This document shows positions 27,023-36,176 of a stretch of 43,025 nucleotides of DNA, in pieces; within the stretch, counting starts at the first letter, position 1; every line of letters begins with the position of its first letter. A program made the position numbers and the translations under genes. The notes beneath the pieces were generated by a model. That model saw nothing but the letters and a program-made list of their open reading frames with translations. It had not been told where the DNA came from and searched no databases. The stretch is from NCBI GenBank assembly GCA_002721705.1, contig PBLJ01000011.1:1-43025 (forward strand), written 5' to 3'. Origin of the DNA: Opitutia bacterium (lineage in GTDB: Bacteria; Verrucomicrobiota; Verrucomicrobiia; Opitutales; Seribacteraceae).

Positions 27023-27991
27023 TCAGGGACTTTTGTCATTCCATTGACCGTTTTGATCTTGGTAGGAACGGGTTACCCTGCCATCGGGCCAAAAGTACTG
27101 CCCATCCACTGCGTACCCGTTATCGAATTCTCCGGCAAAACGCGCCCCATCCCTGAAGGTGAGGACCCCGCTTCCTTGACGCTGGCCGTTTTCCCAATGG
27201 CCGACGTATTCCACTCCGGATACATCCGTTTGCCTTCCTTGTCCATGGGGAAGGCCATTCGAGAATTCCCCGACGTAAACGTTGCCTCCCGCATTTTCCA
27301 GTCTTCCAATGCCCTGATACCTGCCTTGGTGGAAATTGCCGACGTATAGCTCTCCATCGTCTTTTTCGAGAGAGCCAGTCCCATGATAAAGGCCTTCGAG
27401 AAAAGGCCCCACGTAGCGATCACCTTCAGCTGTGACTAAAAAGCCTTTCTTCAATTCGTCGTTTTCCAAAATGCCGGTGAAACTTTTGCCTTGGGAAAAC
27501 TTTACTATTCCTTGAAAAAGATTTTCACTCCAGACGCCTTCGAAGATAAGTTCTTGTTCCGTTCTCTTACCGCGGATGAACTGGCCGTTGTTCCATATGC
27601 CGTCTTCCGTGGTACCATCGGCGTATTCCTGCATGCCGTTGCCATGACGCTTGTTGTTCTTCCATAAGCCATCGTACCGTTTGAGGTTCTTGTCGGAACG
27701 ATAGGTCATTATCCCTTGGCCGTAACGGCGCCCCCTGACAAAGGAGCCTTCGTAAAAGTCGCCGTTGCTGAATCGCATCTGACCAACTCCGTGTGGTTTT
27801 CCGCTCAAGACGGATCCTTTGTAGGTCGCTCCATCCTCTAGTTTAATTGTTTGATCCTCAAACTTCGGGGTCTTTCCAGTTGGACCTGTTTCCTGATTCT
27901 CACTGGAGGTGGTGTCATCGGAACACCCAGCGAAGATGAGAAACAGGATGGCGGTCAAGCTCGAGAATGAAGCTGACGAGGGGCGGATCAT
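27023..27991 (-). CDS. MORN-repeat lipoprotein at the end of the secretion operon
   Basis: A 322-residue protein with a lipoprotein signal (residues 1-23, lipobox IFAGC, Cys23). A linker to about residue 50 is followed by about ten MORN repeats of roughly 23 residues with the pattern YxGxxxxGxxxGxG; clear units are ATYKGSVLSGKPHGVGQMRF, DRYVGPFLEGLYHGTGSLEK and NVYVGEFSNGLPHGQGRQ. The protein is probably tethered to a membrane in the cell envelope. MORN repeats form elongated beta meanders that bind lipid or protein; their role in bacteria is mostly unknown. Its ATG overlaps the gspF stop by four bases (27988-27991), so it is the last coupled gene of the secretion operon. Confidence 0.87.
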   Translation of the reverse strand: MIRPSSASFSSLTAILFLIFAGCSDDTTSSENQETGPTGKTPKFEDQTIKLEDGATYKGSVLSGKPHGVGQMRFSNGDFYEGSFVRGRRYGQGIMTYRSDKNLKRYDGLWKNNKRHGNGMQEYADGTTEDGIWNNGQFIRGKRTEQELIFEGVWSENLFQGIVKFSQGKSFTGILENDELKKGFLVTAEGDRYVGPFLEGLYHGTGSLEKDDGELYVGNFHQGRYQGIGRLENAGGNVYVGEFSNGLPHGQGRQTDVSGVEYVGHWENGQRQGSGVLTFRDGARFAGEFDNGYAVDGQYFWPDGRVTRSYQDQNGQWNDKSP

Positions 27992-29262
27992 TTAAGAGAT
28001 ATGCTTTTGCTTACTTGAAAGATGCTGGTCACTATCGAAACCGCAACCAGTGCAACCAGTGCAAAGGCAAAGCCCAGCGCCGCAGCGGAAACCACCGTGG
28101 TCATTCGCTTGATTCGGCGTGTGAGTTCATTACGGAAAACATTGGCGATTTCGCCCAGGCTATGGCGGAGATTCCCGGTTTTTTCCCCAATGTCCAAAAC
28201 GTCCAGTTGCATCAAGGGCATGACTTTGTATTGACGGAAGGCATCGGGGAGGGACTTGCCTTCATTTACGGAAATCCGCGCTGTATGAAAATTCCGACGA
28301 AGGTACTCGTTTTTAATGGTCTTTTCAACGAGCCTGAGATTTTCGGTCAAGCCGATGCCGCTACTAACAAGAGTCTCCATCAAACTAGTCATCTGAAAGA
28401 GTTGCGAGAAATGGATTATTTTACCGAGAATCGGTACCTTAAGTACGGTTCGTGATAATTGAAACTTCCCATTTTCGGACCTAGCCCATTGCATGATACC
28501 CAAGGCCGCTACCCCGAGCATAATCAAAAGAAAAGGACCGACCTTGAGGAGTAATTGAGATCCATTGATCAGTAATTTGGCGCCAAAGTTCATTTCACCG
28601 CCCAGAGATTCCAACATGTCCTGTATTTGGGGGAGGAGCGAAACGAGAAAGAAGATCACCACGCCAAAGGCAACGAAGCAAATGAATGCGGGATAAGCCA
28701 TGCTGGCGGATACTTTCTTCTTGATCGCTCGGTTCTCTTCCAGGTGCTCGATGATTTTTGCCAAGATAGGAGCAACGTTGCCCGTTGCTTCTCCCGCTTC
28801 CACAACGAAAGTCGAGGATTCCCCGAATACAGCGGGCATACGGCGCATGGAGCGAGCAAGGCTACGACCTTCCGAAAGTTCTTTCCAAAGCGTGGCGGCG
28901 ATTTCCTTTTGGACCGGGTTGGTCAGGCGTTGATGCAAAAGCTTCACGGAGTCCGCCACTGGCATGCCGCTGGCATGAAGTTCATGCAGGCGCTTGAGGA
29001 AATCCAGACCGGACTGTTCGTTTGATTTGCTGAAGAAAGATTTTCGAGTTTTGGGTTCTTGAGAGTCGGCGTGAGCTTTAGGCTTCGAGGTCTTGGCTCT
29101 GGGTTTTGCGATGGCTCCGGATTTACTTTTGGGCCGAATGTAAATGGGGTTCAGTTTGTCCTTTCGCAATTGATCGGATATTTCCCGTTTGCTTGCGCCG
29201 TCAATCTCGCCGGACACAGTTCGACCTCTGGGATCAAGAGCAGCGTAGCGAAAGGTTTCCAT
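27988..29262 (-). CDS. gspF: Type II secretion inner-membrane platform protein GspF
   Basis: A 424-residue polytopic protein. The N-terminal part (METFRYAALDPRGRTVSGEI) is the GspF N-domain. A basic, Lys/Ser/Pro-rich stretch (42-75) is a linker not seen in classical members. Two repeats of the T2SSF domain (about 84-205 and 285-410) each begin with a FLKRLHELHASGM- or LFQMTSLMETLVSSGI-type helix and end in a membrane segment; membrane helices lie near 192-211, 243-260 and 397-418. GspF sits in the inner membrane and links the ATPase to the pseudopilus. It follows gspE by 19 bases. Confidence 0.93.
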   Translation of the reverse strand: METFRYAALDPRGRTVSGEIDGASKREISDQLRKDKLNPIYIRPKSKSGAIAKPRAKTSKPKAHADSQEPKTRKSFFSKSNEQSGLDFLKRLHELHASGMPVADSVKLLHQRLTNPVQKEIAATLWKELSEGRSLARSMRRMPAVFGESSTFVVEAGEATGNVAPILAKIIEHLEENRAIKKKVSASMAYPAFICFVAFGVVIFFLVSLLPQIQDMLESLGGEMNFGAKLLINGSQLLLKVGPFLLIMLGVAALGIMQWARSENGKFQLSRTVLKVPILGKIIHFSQLFQMTSLMETLVSSGIGLTENLRLVEKTIKNEYLRRNFHTARISVNEGKSLPDAFRQYKVMPLMQLDVLDIGEKTGNLRHSLGEIANVFRNELTRRIKRMTTVVSAAALGFAFALVALVAVSIVTSIFQVSKSISLK

Positions 29263-29281
29263 CCTTTAAGCTTCGAATTCC

Positions 29282-31210
29282 CTAGGGACTGATGGGGGGA
29301 GGCGGTGGAGGTGGAGAGGAAATGGCAAAGGGAGAGGAAGTGCCCTGCTGTTGCTCAGGAGTTTCTTCCAATGCCTCTTCTTCATCCCCAAATCCTTCCG
29401 CATACCTCATCACCTCATCAAAAGTAGTACGCCCCATCTTAATTTGCTGCCAGCCATTGTTTTGCAAGGTGGTCATACCTTCGTCCAATGCCTCTTTTCG
29501 GATTTCCGGAGCCGAAGCGTTTTTAATGATGAGACTATGCAACGCATCCGTGACCACCATGATCTCGAAAATACCGACTCTTCCACGATATCCCAAATTT
29601 TGGCACTTGCCGCAGCCCACTGCTTGGAGAACTTTATCGGCATGTTCCGCCTCCTCCGGGTCAACGTCCAGCACGGCCAATGAACCAAGCAATTGGTTGT
29701 GGTTAAGGGTAGCCGGCGAAGCGCAGTGAAGGCAAAGTCGGCGAACGAGGCGCTGGGCAAGAACCAGCTCGACGGATGATGCGATCAAGAAAGGTTCAAT
29801 CTCCATGTCGATGAGCCGCGTGATGGCACCGGGGGCGTCATTGGTGTGAAGGGTGCTTAACACCAAGTGACCAGTGAGCGAGGCTCGAATCGCGATGTCG
29901 GCTGTCTCCCTGTCTCGAATCTCCCCGACCATGATAACGTCGGGATCCTGTCGAAGGATTTCCCTCAACGCGCTGGCGAAATTGAAACCTATCTCAGAGT
30001 TGACCTGAGTCTGGTTGACTCCGGCCACCTCGTATTCGACGGGGTCTTCCACAGTCATGATACGCCGCTCGGGCAGGTTGATGCGGCGAATGAATGCAGT
30101 CAAGGAGGTGGACTTTCCGGACCCCGTGGGACCAGTCACCAAGGCGATGCCATGCGGCTTATCCAGAATGTTTCCGATCGTCGCCTGGTCGGCTGCCAAA
30201 AGGCCGAGTTCGTCCATCGAAAGGGGCTGGGACTTTTCATTGAGAAGACGCAGACTAATGCTTTCTCCGTACATCGTGGGCAAGGTGGAGACTCGGATAT
30301 CGAGGTCGCTTTGCCCCTGGGTAAAGGTGATTCTGCCGCCTTGAGGCCGTCGCTTCTCGGAAATGTTGATTCCCGCCATGATCTTGATGCGCGAAATGAT
30401 CGCATCTTGGAAGCTGCGCAGGTTGTCCGGGACTCGTACGGGAACGAGTTGCCCGTCGATCCGGTAGCGAATTTGCAAAGTTTCCTTTCTAGGCTCGAAA
30501 TGAATGTCGGTCGCCCTGTCCACAATGGCTCGTTGCACCACTTCATTGACGAAACGTATGATGGCGGCGTTTTGGTCTTCTTCATCTTCCGCTTGCTCCT
30601 CGTCTTCCAAGTCGAGGTCTGAATCTTCCAAACTGTCTGCTCCAATGCCGAAATTCTCAGTAATCGATCGTGAAATGACTTCCGGGTGACCCAAATACCA
30701 GAGTGGCTTCCTTCCACTAACGGCAAAAATCCAACGACTCATCCTGTCGGTGGGCGGCCAAGGCGTGACAAGCTTGAGTTCTGCGTCTTCCTCGTTGGAC
30801 ACTGGTATGCAACAGTATGCGTGGATGATGCGCAGAGGTACGTATTTGGTGGGGGTTTCAGCTAATTCAAAATCCTTGAGTACGGGTAGTTTTACACTGT
30901 TCGCGATGTTTTCCACGACCTCATCCACGGATTTGGATCGGGTAGCGGCCAACAAGCGGGCGCGATCCTCGATCGGGGCCTCGAGTATATCGTACAAATC
31001 AGTGTCTCCCACGTCCGAAAGCCAAGGCGGAACATCCTCCGTTTCCAAGCTGACTCGAGAATCAGGGGCATCGACTTCGGAGTCAGGAGAGGTGACCAGG
31101 TCCTCGGAAGTAGGAGCTGCTTCATCGGACTTCGAGGCTTGGAGGGGAATCCCGGGTGGGGGTTCATTACCCGCCGCTTGCGTGTCAGTGCGCTCAGGAT
31201 CGTCGATCAT
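29282..31210 (-). CDS. gspE: Type II secretion ATPase GspE
   Basis: A 642-residue cytoplasmic ATPase that powers pseudopilus assembly. Residues 1-215 form an acidic, Pro-rich N-terminal region and the E1/E2-type domain; the core follows. Walker A is GPTGSGKS (360-367), the Asp box includes TVEDPVEYE, Walker B is [10 protein letters not shown] (424-433), and the His box is [11 protein letters not shown]. The zinc motif CLHC (493-496) with CGKC (533-536) is present. The C-terminal tail carries a run of seven prolines ([12 protein letters not shown]). The reading frame is open further, to a Met at 31291 overlapping the GspC-like gene; the ATG at 31210 lies just after that gene's stop and is preferred. 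Confidence 0.93.
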   Translation of the reverse strand: MIDDPERTDTQAAGNEPPPGIPLQASKSDEAAPTSEDLVTSPDSEVDAPDSRVSLETEDVPPWLSDVGDTDLYDILEAPIEDRARLLAATRSKSVDEVVENIANSVKLPVLKDFELAETPTKYVPLRIIHAYCCIPVSNEEDAELKLVTPWPPTDRMSRWIFAVSGRKPLWYLGHPEVISRSITENFGIGADSLEDSDLDLEDEEQAEDEEDQNAAIIRFVNEVVQRAIVDRATDIHFEPRKETLQIRYRIDGQLVPVRVPDNLRSFQDAIISRIKIMAGINISEKRRPQGGRITFTQGQSDLDIRVSTLPTMYGESISLRLLNEKSQPLSMDELGLLAADQATIGNILDKPHGIALVTGPTGSGKSTSLTAFIRRINLPERRIMTVEDPVEYEVAGVNQTQVNSEIGFNFASALREILRQDPDVIMVGEIRDRETADIAIRASLTGHLVLSTLHTNDAPGAITRLIDMEIEPFLIASSVELVLAQRLVRRLCLHCASPATLNHNQLLGSLAVLDVDPEEAEHADKVLQAVGCGKCQNLGYRGRVGIFEIMVVTDALHSLIIKNASAPEIRKEALDEGMTTLQNNGWQQIKMGRTTFDEVMRYAEGFGDEEEALEETPEQQQGTSSPFAISSPPPPPPPISP

Positions 31211-31220
31211 GGCGGAAGCT

Positions 31221-31811
31221 TCAGCGAGTCCGGGGTGAAACGCGAGGAGGTGGGACTCGAGTGTTGGTGTTGGTCTTGTTGCTCGAGCCACGAACGATTG
31301 TCGGACTGGGAATCTTTTTGCCCGGATTGGATCGAGGTGGCGTAACTTTGTTGGAAGAGGGTTTGGCGGCCGGCCGTCCAGCTATTGGAATGGACTTTCC
31401 ACTAGGCTCCTTGAGGCTCAATTCGATTCCATTGGTGAGTGTGAGTATACTATCCTTCTGGTTCCAGTTCTTGATGCCAAAAGGGGCCTCGGGACCTTCC
31501 TCCCCATTTTCCTCTGTTATCCAGTAGCTTTCCCTATCCGACAAATCATGGATGCTGAAATACCACATGTCGTCCCAAAACATTATGCCTCGCAGTTCAA
31601 GGTTCACCTTGGTCTTCGGAGTCGGTTTCGGCTTGGCCTTCGGAGGTGGTGGAGTCTTTTTCACGGGCGGGGGAGCCTTGGGGGGGGCGAAGGGATTGGC
31701 TTGGATGGCGCAGGTCGTCGCGTACATTACAGCGCATACGAAAAGTGCGCGAATTCTCGGGAGGGTACTCACCCCTAAGCCAGCTGAAATGGATGAATGA
31801 AATGAACTCAT
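31221..31811 (-). CDS. Short GspC-like connector protein
   Basis: A 196-residue protein with an N-terminal membrane or signal helix (about 22-37). A Pro/Lys-rich linker (40-68; [20 protein letters not shown]) leads to a small beta domain with [17 protein letters not shown], then a second basic, Pro/Ser/Asn-rich tail (145-196). The helix, Pro-rich linker and small domain are what GspC or PilP homology-region proteins look like, so I call it GspC-like. It has no PDZ domain and is shorter than classical GspC. It starts two bases after the secretin stop, which supports a role linking the secretin to the inner-membrane platform. Confidence 0.6.
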   Translation of the reverse strand: MSSFHSSISAGLGVSTLPRIRALFVCAVMYATTCAIQANPFAPPKAPPPVKKTPPPPKAKPKPTPKTKVNLELRGIMFWDDMWYFSIHDLSDRESYWITEENGEEGPEAPFGIKNWNQKDSILTLTNGIELSLKEPSGKSIPIAGRPAAKPSSNKVTPPRSNPGKKIPSPTIVRGSSNKTNTNTRVPPPRVSPRTR

Positions 31812-31813
31812 CG

Positions 31814-34087
31814 TTATTTGGGGCGGGCCAACGAAGGCAAGACGGCAGGCGTATCGGGACTGTCTCCGAGACCGCCTTTCCCGGTGGATTCATCATCTTC
31901 AATATCAGGGAAAAAATCACCCGTACGTATTGCTTCCTTCAGATCGTCGTTGATGTTCAAGGGAGCGATCGTTTCTTCCAGCGAAGTTGAGCCTTCGAGG
32001 ACTTTGGGACGAATGAAGAAGATGAGATCGCGCTTGGTATCAGTCGTTTCCTTGCGAGTAAAGAGATTTTTCAATACGGGAAGGCTTCCCAATATAGGAG
32101 TCTTGCGGGTGGTTATCTCGGGCTTCGTTTCCTGCATGCCCGCCAGGACGATGACTTCACCGTCATTGACGGCCACGGAGGATTGCGCAAACCGCTTTCC
32201 AATGATGGGCTGTCCTTCCAGTCCAGGAGTAGCAGCTCGGGCGACTATGTTTTCAACTGTCTGTTCGATTTCCAATTGTATCCGGCCGTTTACCGCGATC
32301 AAGGGAGTGACTTTCAACTCGATTCCAATGTCGCGGTATTGCACCGAGGTGCGGGAGGAAAATCCAGAACTTTGGTCATTTGCAAAGCCAGTCACGATGG
32401 GTTCTCCTTGGGTTACCATGATGGTGGCCTCGCGGTTATGACTGGCCACGATATTGGGCGTGGATAGCACCTCCACGCGGCTATCGCTTTTTGCTATGTC
32501 GAGGACTGCATCCAAATAGGCATTGCCGTAGCGGCCACCTAAAACGAAACCGGTCCTCTCGCCCGATACCGAGAAGATGCCAGCGGTGCGGTTGTGCAGT
32601 CCAACGGAATTGGGGAATTCGACTGCGTCCGGTTCCTTGTCAACAGCGATCCTGAAAATGTCGATTCCGCGTAGGTCGGAGTTGTTGAGTGTTACTTCCG
32701 CGATAATCACCTCTATGTCGACTTGCCGCAGAGGTTGGTCCAACTGCATGATCAAGTCTCCGATTATTTCAATGTCCTTGGGCGTGCCATACGCCAAAAT
32801 AGCGTTCTGCCGGGCGTGTTGGGCAATCGTCAGGTATTCGCTGAACTGAAGATTGTCATCGCTTGAATCTCCCGAGGTGGTGGACTGAGTTGTCGCTTTG
32901 GGTGCGGTGGCAGGAGCGGCGGGAGCACCTGGCTTGGGCGTCGCGGGCTTGACGGTCTTTGAGCCTGCGGAAGATTTCGTGGCGGAAGCCTTCGCTCCTT
33001 CTTGTTCCTTCTTGTCCTGAGCCTTTCTTTGCCCCTCGATAATCGCGGTAAGCAGTTCGTAGATGCCAGACTCCTTGGCCGTTGACTCCGGATCATCACC
33101 GGAAACGGAGTAGTGCAGGTGAAAAATCCTCGTTATGGTCTTCGACTCGATGGGCTGATCCAAATTCTCGATGATTTCCCTTATGAGAGATTCGTTGTCA
33201 GCATGGGTGACGACGATGATTTGAGAGGTGGCATCCTCGTAATCGAAAGAGGTGTTGGCGCCAAGGTAGCGCTTCAGGCTCTCTTTTTGCATTTTCTGGA
33301 GTCGATCCAATATCTTCTTCCCGTCGATGTGCTTGGTCTTTATGAATAGAATTTTTTCCGAAACGGGAACCTGTTTGTCCAAGTTCAGGATCAGCTTCTC
33401 GATCCGTTGTAGATTCAACATGGAATCGGTGACGAGCAGAGTATTGGCATTTTCGAACGGAACCATCTTTATGCTTTTGCTCCCAAAATCGTTGGCCGGC
33501 AGACTCGTCATGACTTCCTTGACGGGTAAGTAATCAAGCTTGAACAAAGTGGTATAAATTTTCTCGCTGGGTGGCTCCGAGCTAGGACTTCCCTCGAGCC
33601 AGAGAGGAACTTCCTTGGTCAACCCGGCCGCCAAGGCGGCTTTCCAGAAACGGTCATTAATCCTGGTAATGGCAACGCCATTAATACTCAGCAAGCTCTC
33701 CAAGGCCAAGAGAGCTTCGCCCTTGGTCAGAGGCAAGCGACTGTCGAAGTTGATCGCGAGGTTGGCGGGAAGGTTCTGAGCGGGCAAGATGTTGCGATCG
33801 GTGAAGATCTCTATCTGCTTGAGTACTTGCAGGGCCGTCTCGTCGGATAATTTGATGATACCGACTGTCTTGTTCAAATCCGGAATTCCACTGTAGTCGA
33901 AGGGATCGGCATTGGCTGCGGTAGGCGGCCCTAATGGGGCAACCGAGGCGGGAGGTGGCGGTGCGGGAGCCACGGGGGCAACTGGATTGGGGCTGGGAGA
34001 AGGCGTGATGGGAGCTGGCACTTGGGCAAAGCTCACTCCGCATGCAAAGCAAATGGCAAAGGCTAGGATATAAGGTTTCTTTGTCAT
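31814..34087 (-). CDS. gspD: Type II secretion secretin GspD
   Basis: A 757-residue outer-membrane channel protein. Signal peptide at 1-21 (ending VSFAQ), then a Pro/Ala-rich segment (24-60). N-domains follow: N0 about 76-150, N1 about 176-240, N2 about 245-312, and N3 about 317-452, the last carrying an inserted low-complexity stretch (about 353-413, rich in Ala, Lys, Thr, Pro and Ser). The secretin domain (about 455-700) shows VEVLSTPNIVASHNREATI, GIELKVTPLIAVNGRIQLEI, and the final VPILGSLPVLKNLFTRKE-type strand, here KTPILGSLPVLKNLF, ending in DLIFFIRPKVL. The C-terminal tail is acidic. No GspS pilotin is visible. It follows gspM by 36 bases. Confidence 0.94.
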   Translation of the reverse strand: MTKKPYILAFAICFACGVSFAQVPAPITPSPSPNPVAPVAPAPPPPASVAPLGPPTAANADPFDYSGIPDLNKTVGIIKLSDETALQVLKQIEIFTDRNILPAQNLPANLAINFDSRLPLTKGEALLALESLLSINGVAITRINDRFWKAALAAGLTKEVPLWLEGSPSSEPPSEKIYTTLFKLDYLPVKEVMTSLPANDFGSKSIKMVPFENANTLLVTDSMLNLQRIEKLILNLDKQVPVSEKILFIKTKHIDGKKILDRLQKMQKESLKRYLGANTSFDYEDATSQIIVVTHADNESLIREIIENLDQPIESKTITRIFHLHYSVSGDDPESTAKESGIYELLTAIIEGQRKAQDKKEQEGAKASATKSSAGSKTVKPATPKPGAPAAPATAPKATTQSTTSGDSSDDNLQFSEYLTIAQHARQNAILAYGTPKDIEIIGDLIMQLDQPLRQVDIEVIIAEVTLNNSDLRGIDIFRIAVDKEPDAVEFPNSVGLHNRTAGIFSVSGERTGFVLGGRYGNAYLDAVLDIAKSDSRVEVLSTPNIVASHNREATIMVTQGEPIVTGFANDQSSGFSSRTSVQYRDIGIELKVTPLIAVNGRIQLEIEQTVENIVARAATPGLEGQPIIGKRFAQSSVAVNDGEVIVLAGMQETKPEITTRKTPILGSLPVLKNLFTRKETTDTKRDLIFFIRPKVLEGSTSLEETIAPLNINDDLKEAIRTGDFFPDIEDDESTGKGGLGDSPDTPAVLPSLARPK

Positions 34088-34123
34088 ACGCTTGTTAGTT
34101 CGTTCTTGGGTAAAATGGAGGCA

Positions 34124-34699
34124 TTAAAGGTATAATTTTGCAATCTCACCTTTCAATTGCAGAGAGCTTACCGTGAAGATGGCCTTGAAATTAATGAGCT
34201 CCGAGACTTTTTCTTTGTTCGGCCCGGTTCTTGTCCTGTACTTCGGTTCAATCTGGACGTTGCTGAGGAACAAGTCTTTGTCCTTCTTGATTACGTAGAC
34301 GTAATCTTGGAGATGTTCCCACTGGGCGCCGTCGAATGTGATCTTTACGGAATGTTGATCAAACAGCGCCTCTTTTTGAGTTTTACGGTCGCTTTGTTGG
34401 TTGAATTTGGCGGCGGGCCAAATATCTCTAGCTAGTGCGACGGCTTCGTTTTCCAGTTCCGACAGCTGAATGGCATTGCTCCTGCCCTCCAACTCATCAC
34501 CGATACTTGCCTTGACTTCTTCCACTTGTTTTTTCGTGCCCTCTAGATTCACAATGTCCTGTTTGTGCTTCCGGTAATCTTTTATTTGGCCGATCCCGCT
34601 GAGAATGGAAGAGTGAGCGAAGACCAGCAACAACGCCCAGACTAATAGTAGCAAGAGGCCTTGTTCGCGAGCGGCAAGCTTGTCGAATAATCGTTTCAC
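34124..34699 (-). CDS. gspM: Type II secretion protein GspM-like
   Basis: A 191-residue bitopic protein: a short cytoplasmic start (MKRLFDKLAAREQG), a membrane helix (residues 15-35), a coiled-coil-like stretch (40-90) and a small C-terminal domain. This is the layout of GspM or PilO, which pairs with GspL in the inner membrane. AREQGLLLLLVWALLLVF matches the usual GspM start (REQ before the helix). Sequence likeness is otherwise weak, so the name rests mostly on layout and on position directly after gspL, with an ATGA overlap (34696-34699). Confidence 0.82.
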   Translation of the reverse strand: MKRLFDKLAAREQGLLLLLVWALLLVFAHSSILSGIGQIKDYRKHKQDIVNLEGTKKQVEEVKASIGDELEGRSNAIQLSELENEAVALARDIWPAAKFNQQSDRKTQKEALFDQHSVKITFDGAQWEHLQDYVYVIKKDKDLFLSNVQIEPKYRTRTGPNKEKVSELINFKAIFTVSSLQLKGEIAKLYL

Positions 34700-36009
34700 G
34701 GCGTTACCTCGGCATCAGTCTGAGCAATGGTTTCGTCATCTGTTTCCTCATCTTGATCGGCGGGCAAGAGCAAGGTTAGTTCGAACTTCATGCTCAAGTC
34801 TGAAGATACTTCGGTTTTCCTTTCTTTTGTGATCGTTACACCTTCTGCCTTAAGGGTATCCACGAAATCATTCACTACCTTTATACCTTCTCCCGTTCCT
34901 CTCAGGATCACCACTTCGCGGATCTTTTCTTCCTTTTCGGATTCCTTTTGTAGAGTGGGATCAGGGAACCTCGCATAGGTAAACCACAGTGTTGGGTTGC
35001 GTCCGGTTGGGCTATTGGGGTCTGCCTTGGTAGCGGCAAATTGAATGAGATATTCAAGCGACCTCATGGGGCGGATACCACCACCTTTACCACTCCGTTG
35101 CAACCTGCGCTCCACGTCTTTGAGATTCAATAGTTCGACTGTGGGGTCTCCATCCGCTACTATTGTTTCTTTAATCCTCTGCTTCTCCTTCCCTTTGTCT
35201 TCTACAATTCCTCCGGAGAATACCATACCGACTCTCAGGAAAAGCAATAGGCAGCAGGTGGCCATGGCTCCCAAGAGGGCCGACCAACGGAGACGACCCA
35301 TTTTGCGTCGCTTGCGCTCTTGTTGCTTGAAAGGAATACCGCGGACGTCATCTCTCCAGAGGGAATCGGCGTCTACCTTGACTTCATCCATTGTTTCCTC
35401 GAAGTCTTCATCCAGGTGCTCAAACCGAAAGCTGTCCTTTTCTCGTATGGTTTGACCCGTTCGGATGAGTTGAGCATCGATTTCGTATTGGTCCAAATCA
35501 AACAAGGCGAGCAATTTACTTCTCGTTACGTCGACCGATCCTTCCTCGATTTCTTGTTCGGTCAAGGTTTGGGAGTGAATCTGGAACGGCATGGGGCACT
35601 TCCCGTCGAAAACCGCTGCGGTGAGGCTGTATTCATGCCAAAGAAACACAATGGTGGGGCTGTCATAGCGTTGCCCGAAATCCTCCGACAGAAGAGAGAC
35701 GAAAGAGGGAAACACTCTGCGAAAAATATCCAAGTTTTCCCAGCCGAGGAGACGCAACTTGGAGGAGAGGGCTCCAAAAAGGAGAGCCTTGCGGTGCTCC
35801 ATGGAAACGTGGAAACCCCATTGCAAATGCTCGATTGGGAAAGGCGACAACTCCTGCATTGCATCCTCGAGATGCGTTTCCAAATCTTTTTCCTCGAGTT
35901 CATCCGGCAAGTCGATGCTCTCGCAAAAGAAGTGCTCACCGGGAATCCGCAACACGATGTCACGGGGATCGAACGCAATGTCGTCCGCTGCGTCAAACTC
36001 TTCGGCCAT
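34696..36009 (-). CDS. gspL: Type II secretion protein GspL-like (N-terminus possibly truncated)
   Basis: A 437-residue protein with the layout of GspL: a cytoplasmic actin-like (PilM-like) domain (about 10-235; DIVLRIPGEHFFCESIDLP is the family strand just after the first sheet), one membrane helix (about 244-266) and a periplasmic domain (270-415). GspL binds the ATPase GspE and pairs with GspM. It starts at an ATG, but the first sheet of the actin-like fold, normally about 45 residues before VLRIPG, is missing. Residues that would supply it are found upstream, at 36010-36117, interrupted by a stop codon. The operon spacing to gspK (167 bases) is unusually long for this cluster, in line with a damaged or missed 5' end. 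Confidence 0.83.
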   Translation of the reverse strand: MAEEFDAADDIAFDPRDIVLRIPGEHFFCESIDLPDELEEKDLETHLEDAMQELSPFPIEHLQWGFHVSMEHRKALLFGALSSKLRLLGWENLDIFRRVFPSFVSLLSEDFGQRYDSPTIVFLWHEYSLTAAVFDGKCPMPFQIHSQTLTEQEIEEGSVDVTRSKLLALFDLDQYEIDAQLIRTGQTIREKDSFRFEHLDEDFEETMDEVKVDADSLWRDDVRGIPFKQQERKRRKMGRLRWSALLGAMATCCLLLFLRVGMVFSGGIVEDKGKEKQRIKETIVADGDPTVELLNLKDVERRLQRSGKGGGIRPMRSLEYLIQFAATKADPNSPTGRNPTLWFTYARFPDPTLQKESEKEEKIREVVILRGTGEGIKVVNDFVDTLKAEGVTITKERKTEVSSDLSMKFELTLLLPADQDEETDDETIAQTDAEVTP

Positions 36010-36117
36010 AACTATTTTATCGGAAGCAGCGCAAAAGTCCTTACATCAATGCCCACAACCGAACGTTAAGATCGGGACAGTCTTTCCAGAGAAGGTGATG
36101 CCTGTTTTTGCAAACAT
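36010..36117 (-). pseudogene. Likely missing 5' part of gspL, frame-disrupted
   Basis: In the gspL frame an ATG at 36115-36117 reads MFAKTGITFSGKTVPIL, which looks like the first strand of a PilM-like fold (compare GIDIGSSSIKVV). The frame then hits TGA at 36046-36048. In a second frame the same stretch reads RSVVGIDVRTFALLPIK, matching a plausible second strand. One extra A near 36067 and one missing A near 36016 would join all three pieces into one protein of ordinary GspL spacing. Either real compensating indels or assembly errors in A runs would explain it. Confidence 0.5.
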
Positions 36118-36176
36118 ATTAAAATTTAAGGCAGATGTTTATGGAATGCCAATTCAACCTACGGGTTGGAACGTCT

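Noticed and set aside
27014-27028. Palindrome CCCTGA-CGT-TCAGGG over the MORN gene stop
   Set aside because: Short stem with a 3-base loop and no T tract; may be chance.
29289-29322. G-rich run at the end of gspE as a possible G-quadruplex or repeat
   Set aside because: It is explained by the poly-proline codons of the GspE tail on the other strand.
36046-36048. TGA in the gspL extension as a selenocysteine codon
   Set aside because: No family reason for selenocysteine in GspL, no evident SECIS-like hairpin just after, and a second-frame peptide gives a better explanation.
35320-36069. Plus-strand open frame of 249 codons opposite gspL
   Set aside because: Long only because of codon bias in gspL; no signal or domain pattern, and the minus strand fits GspL.
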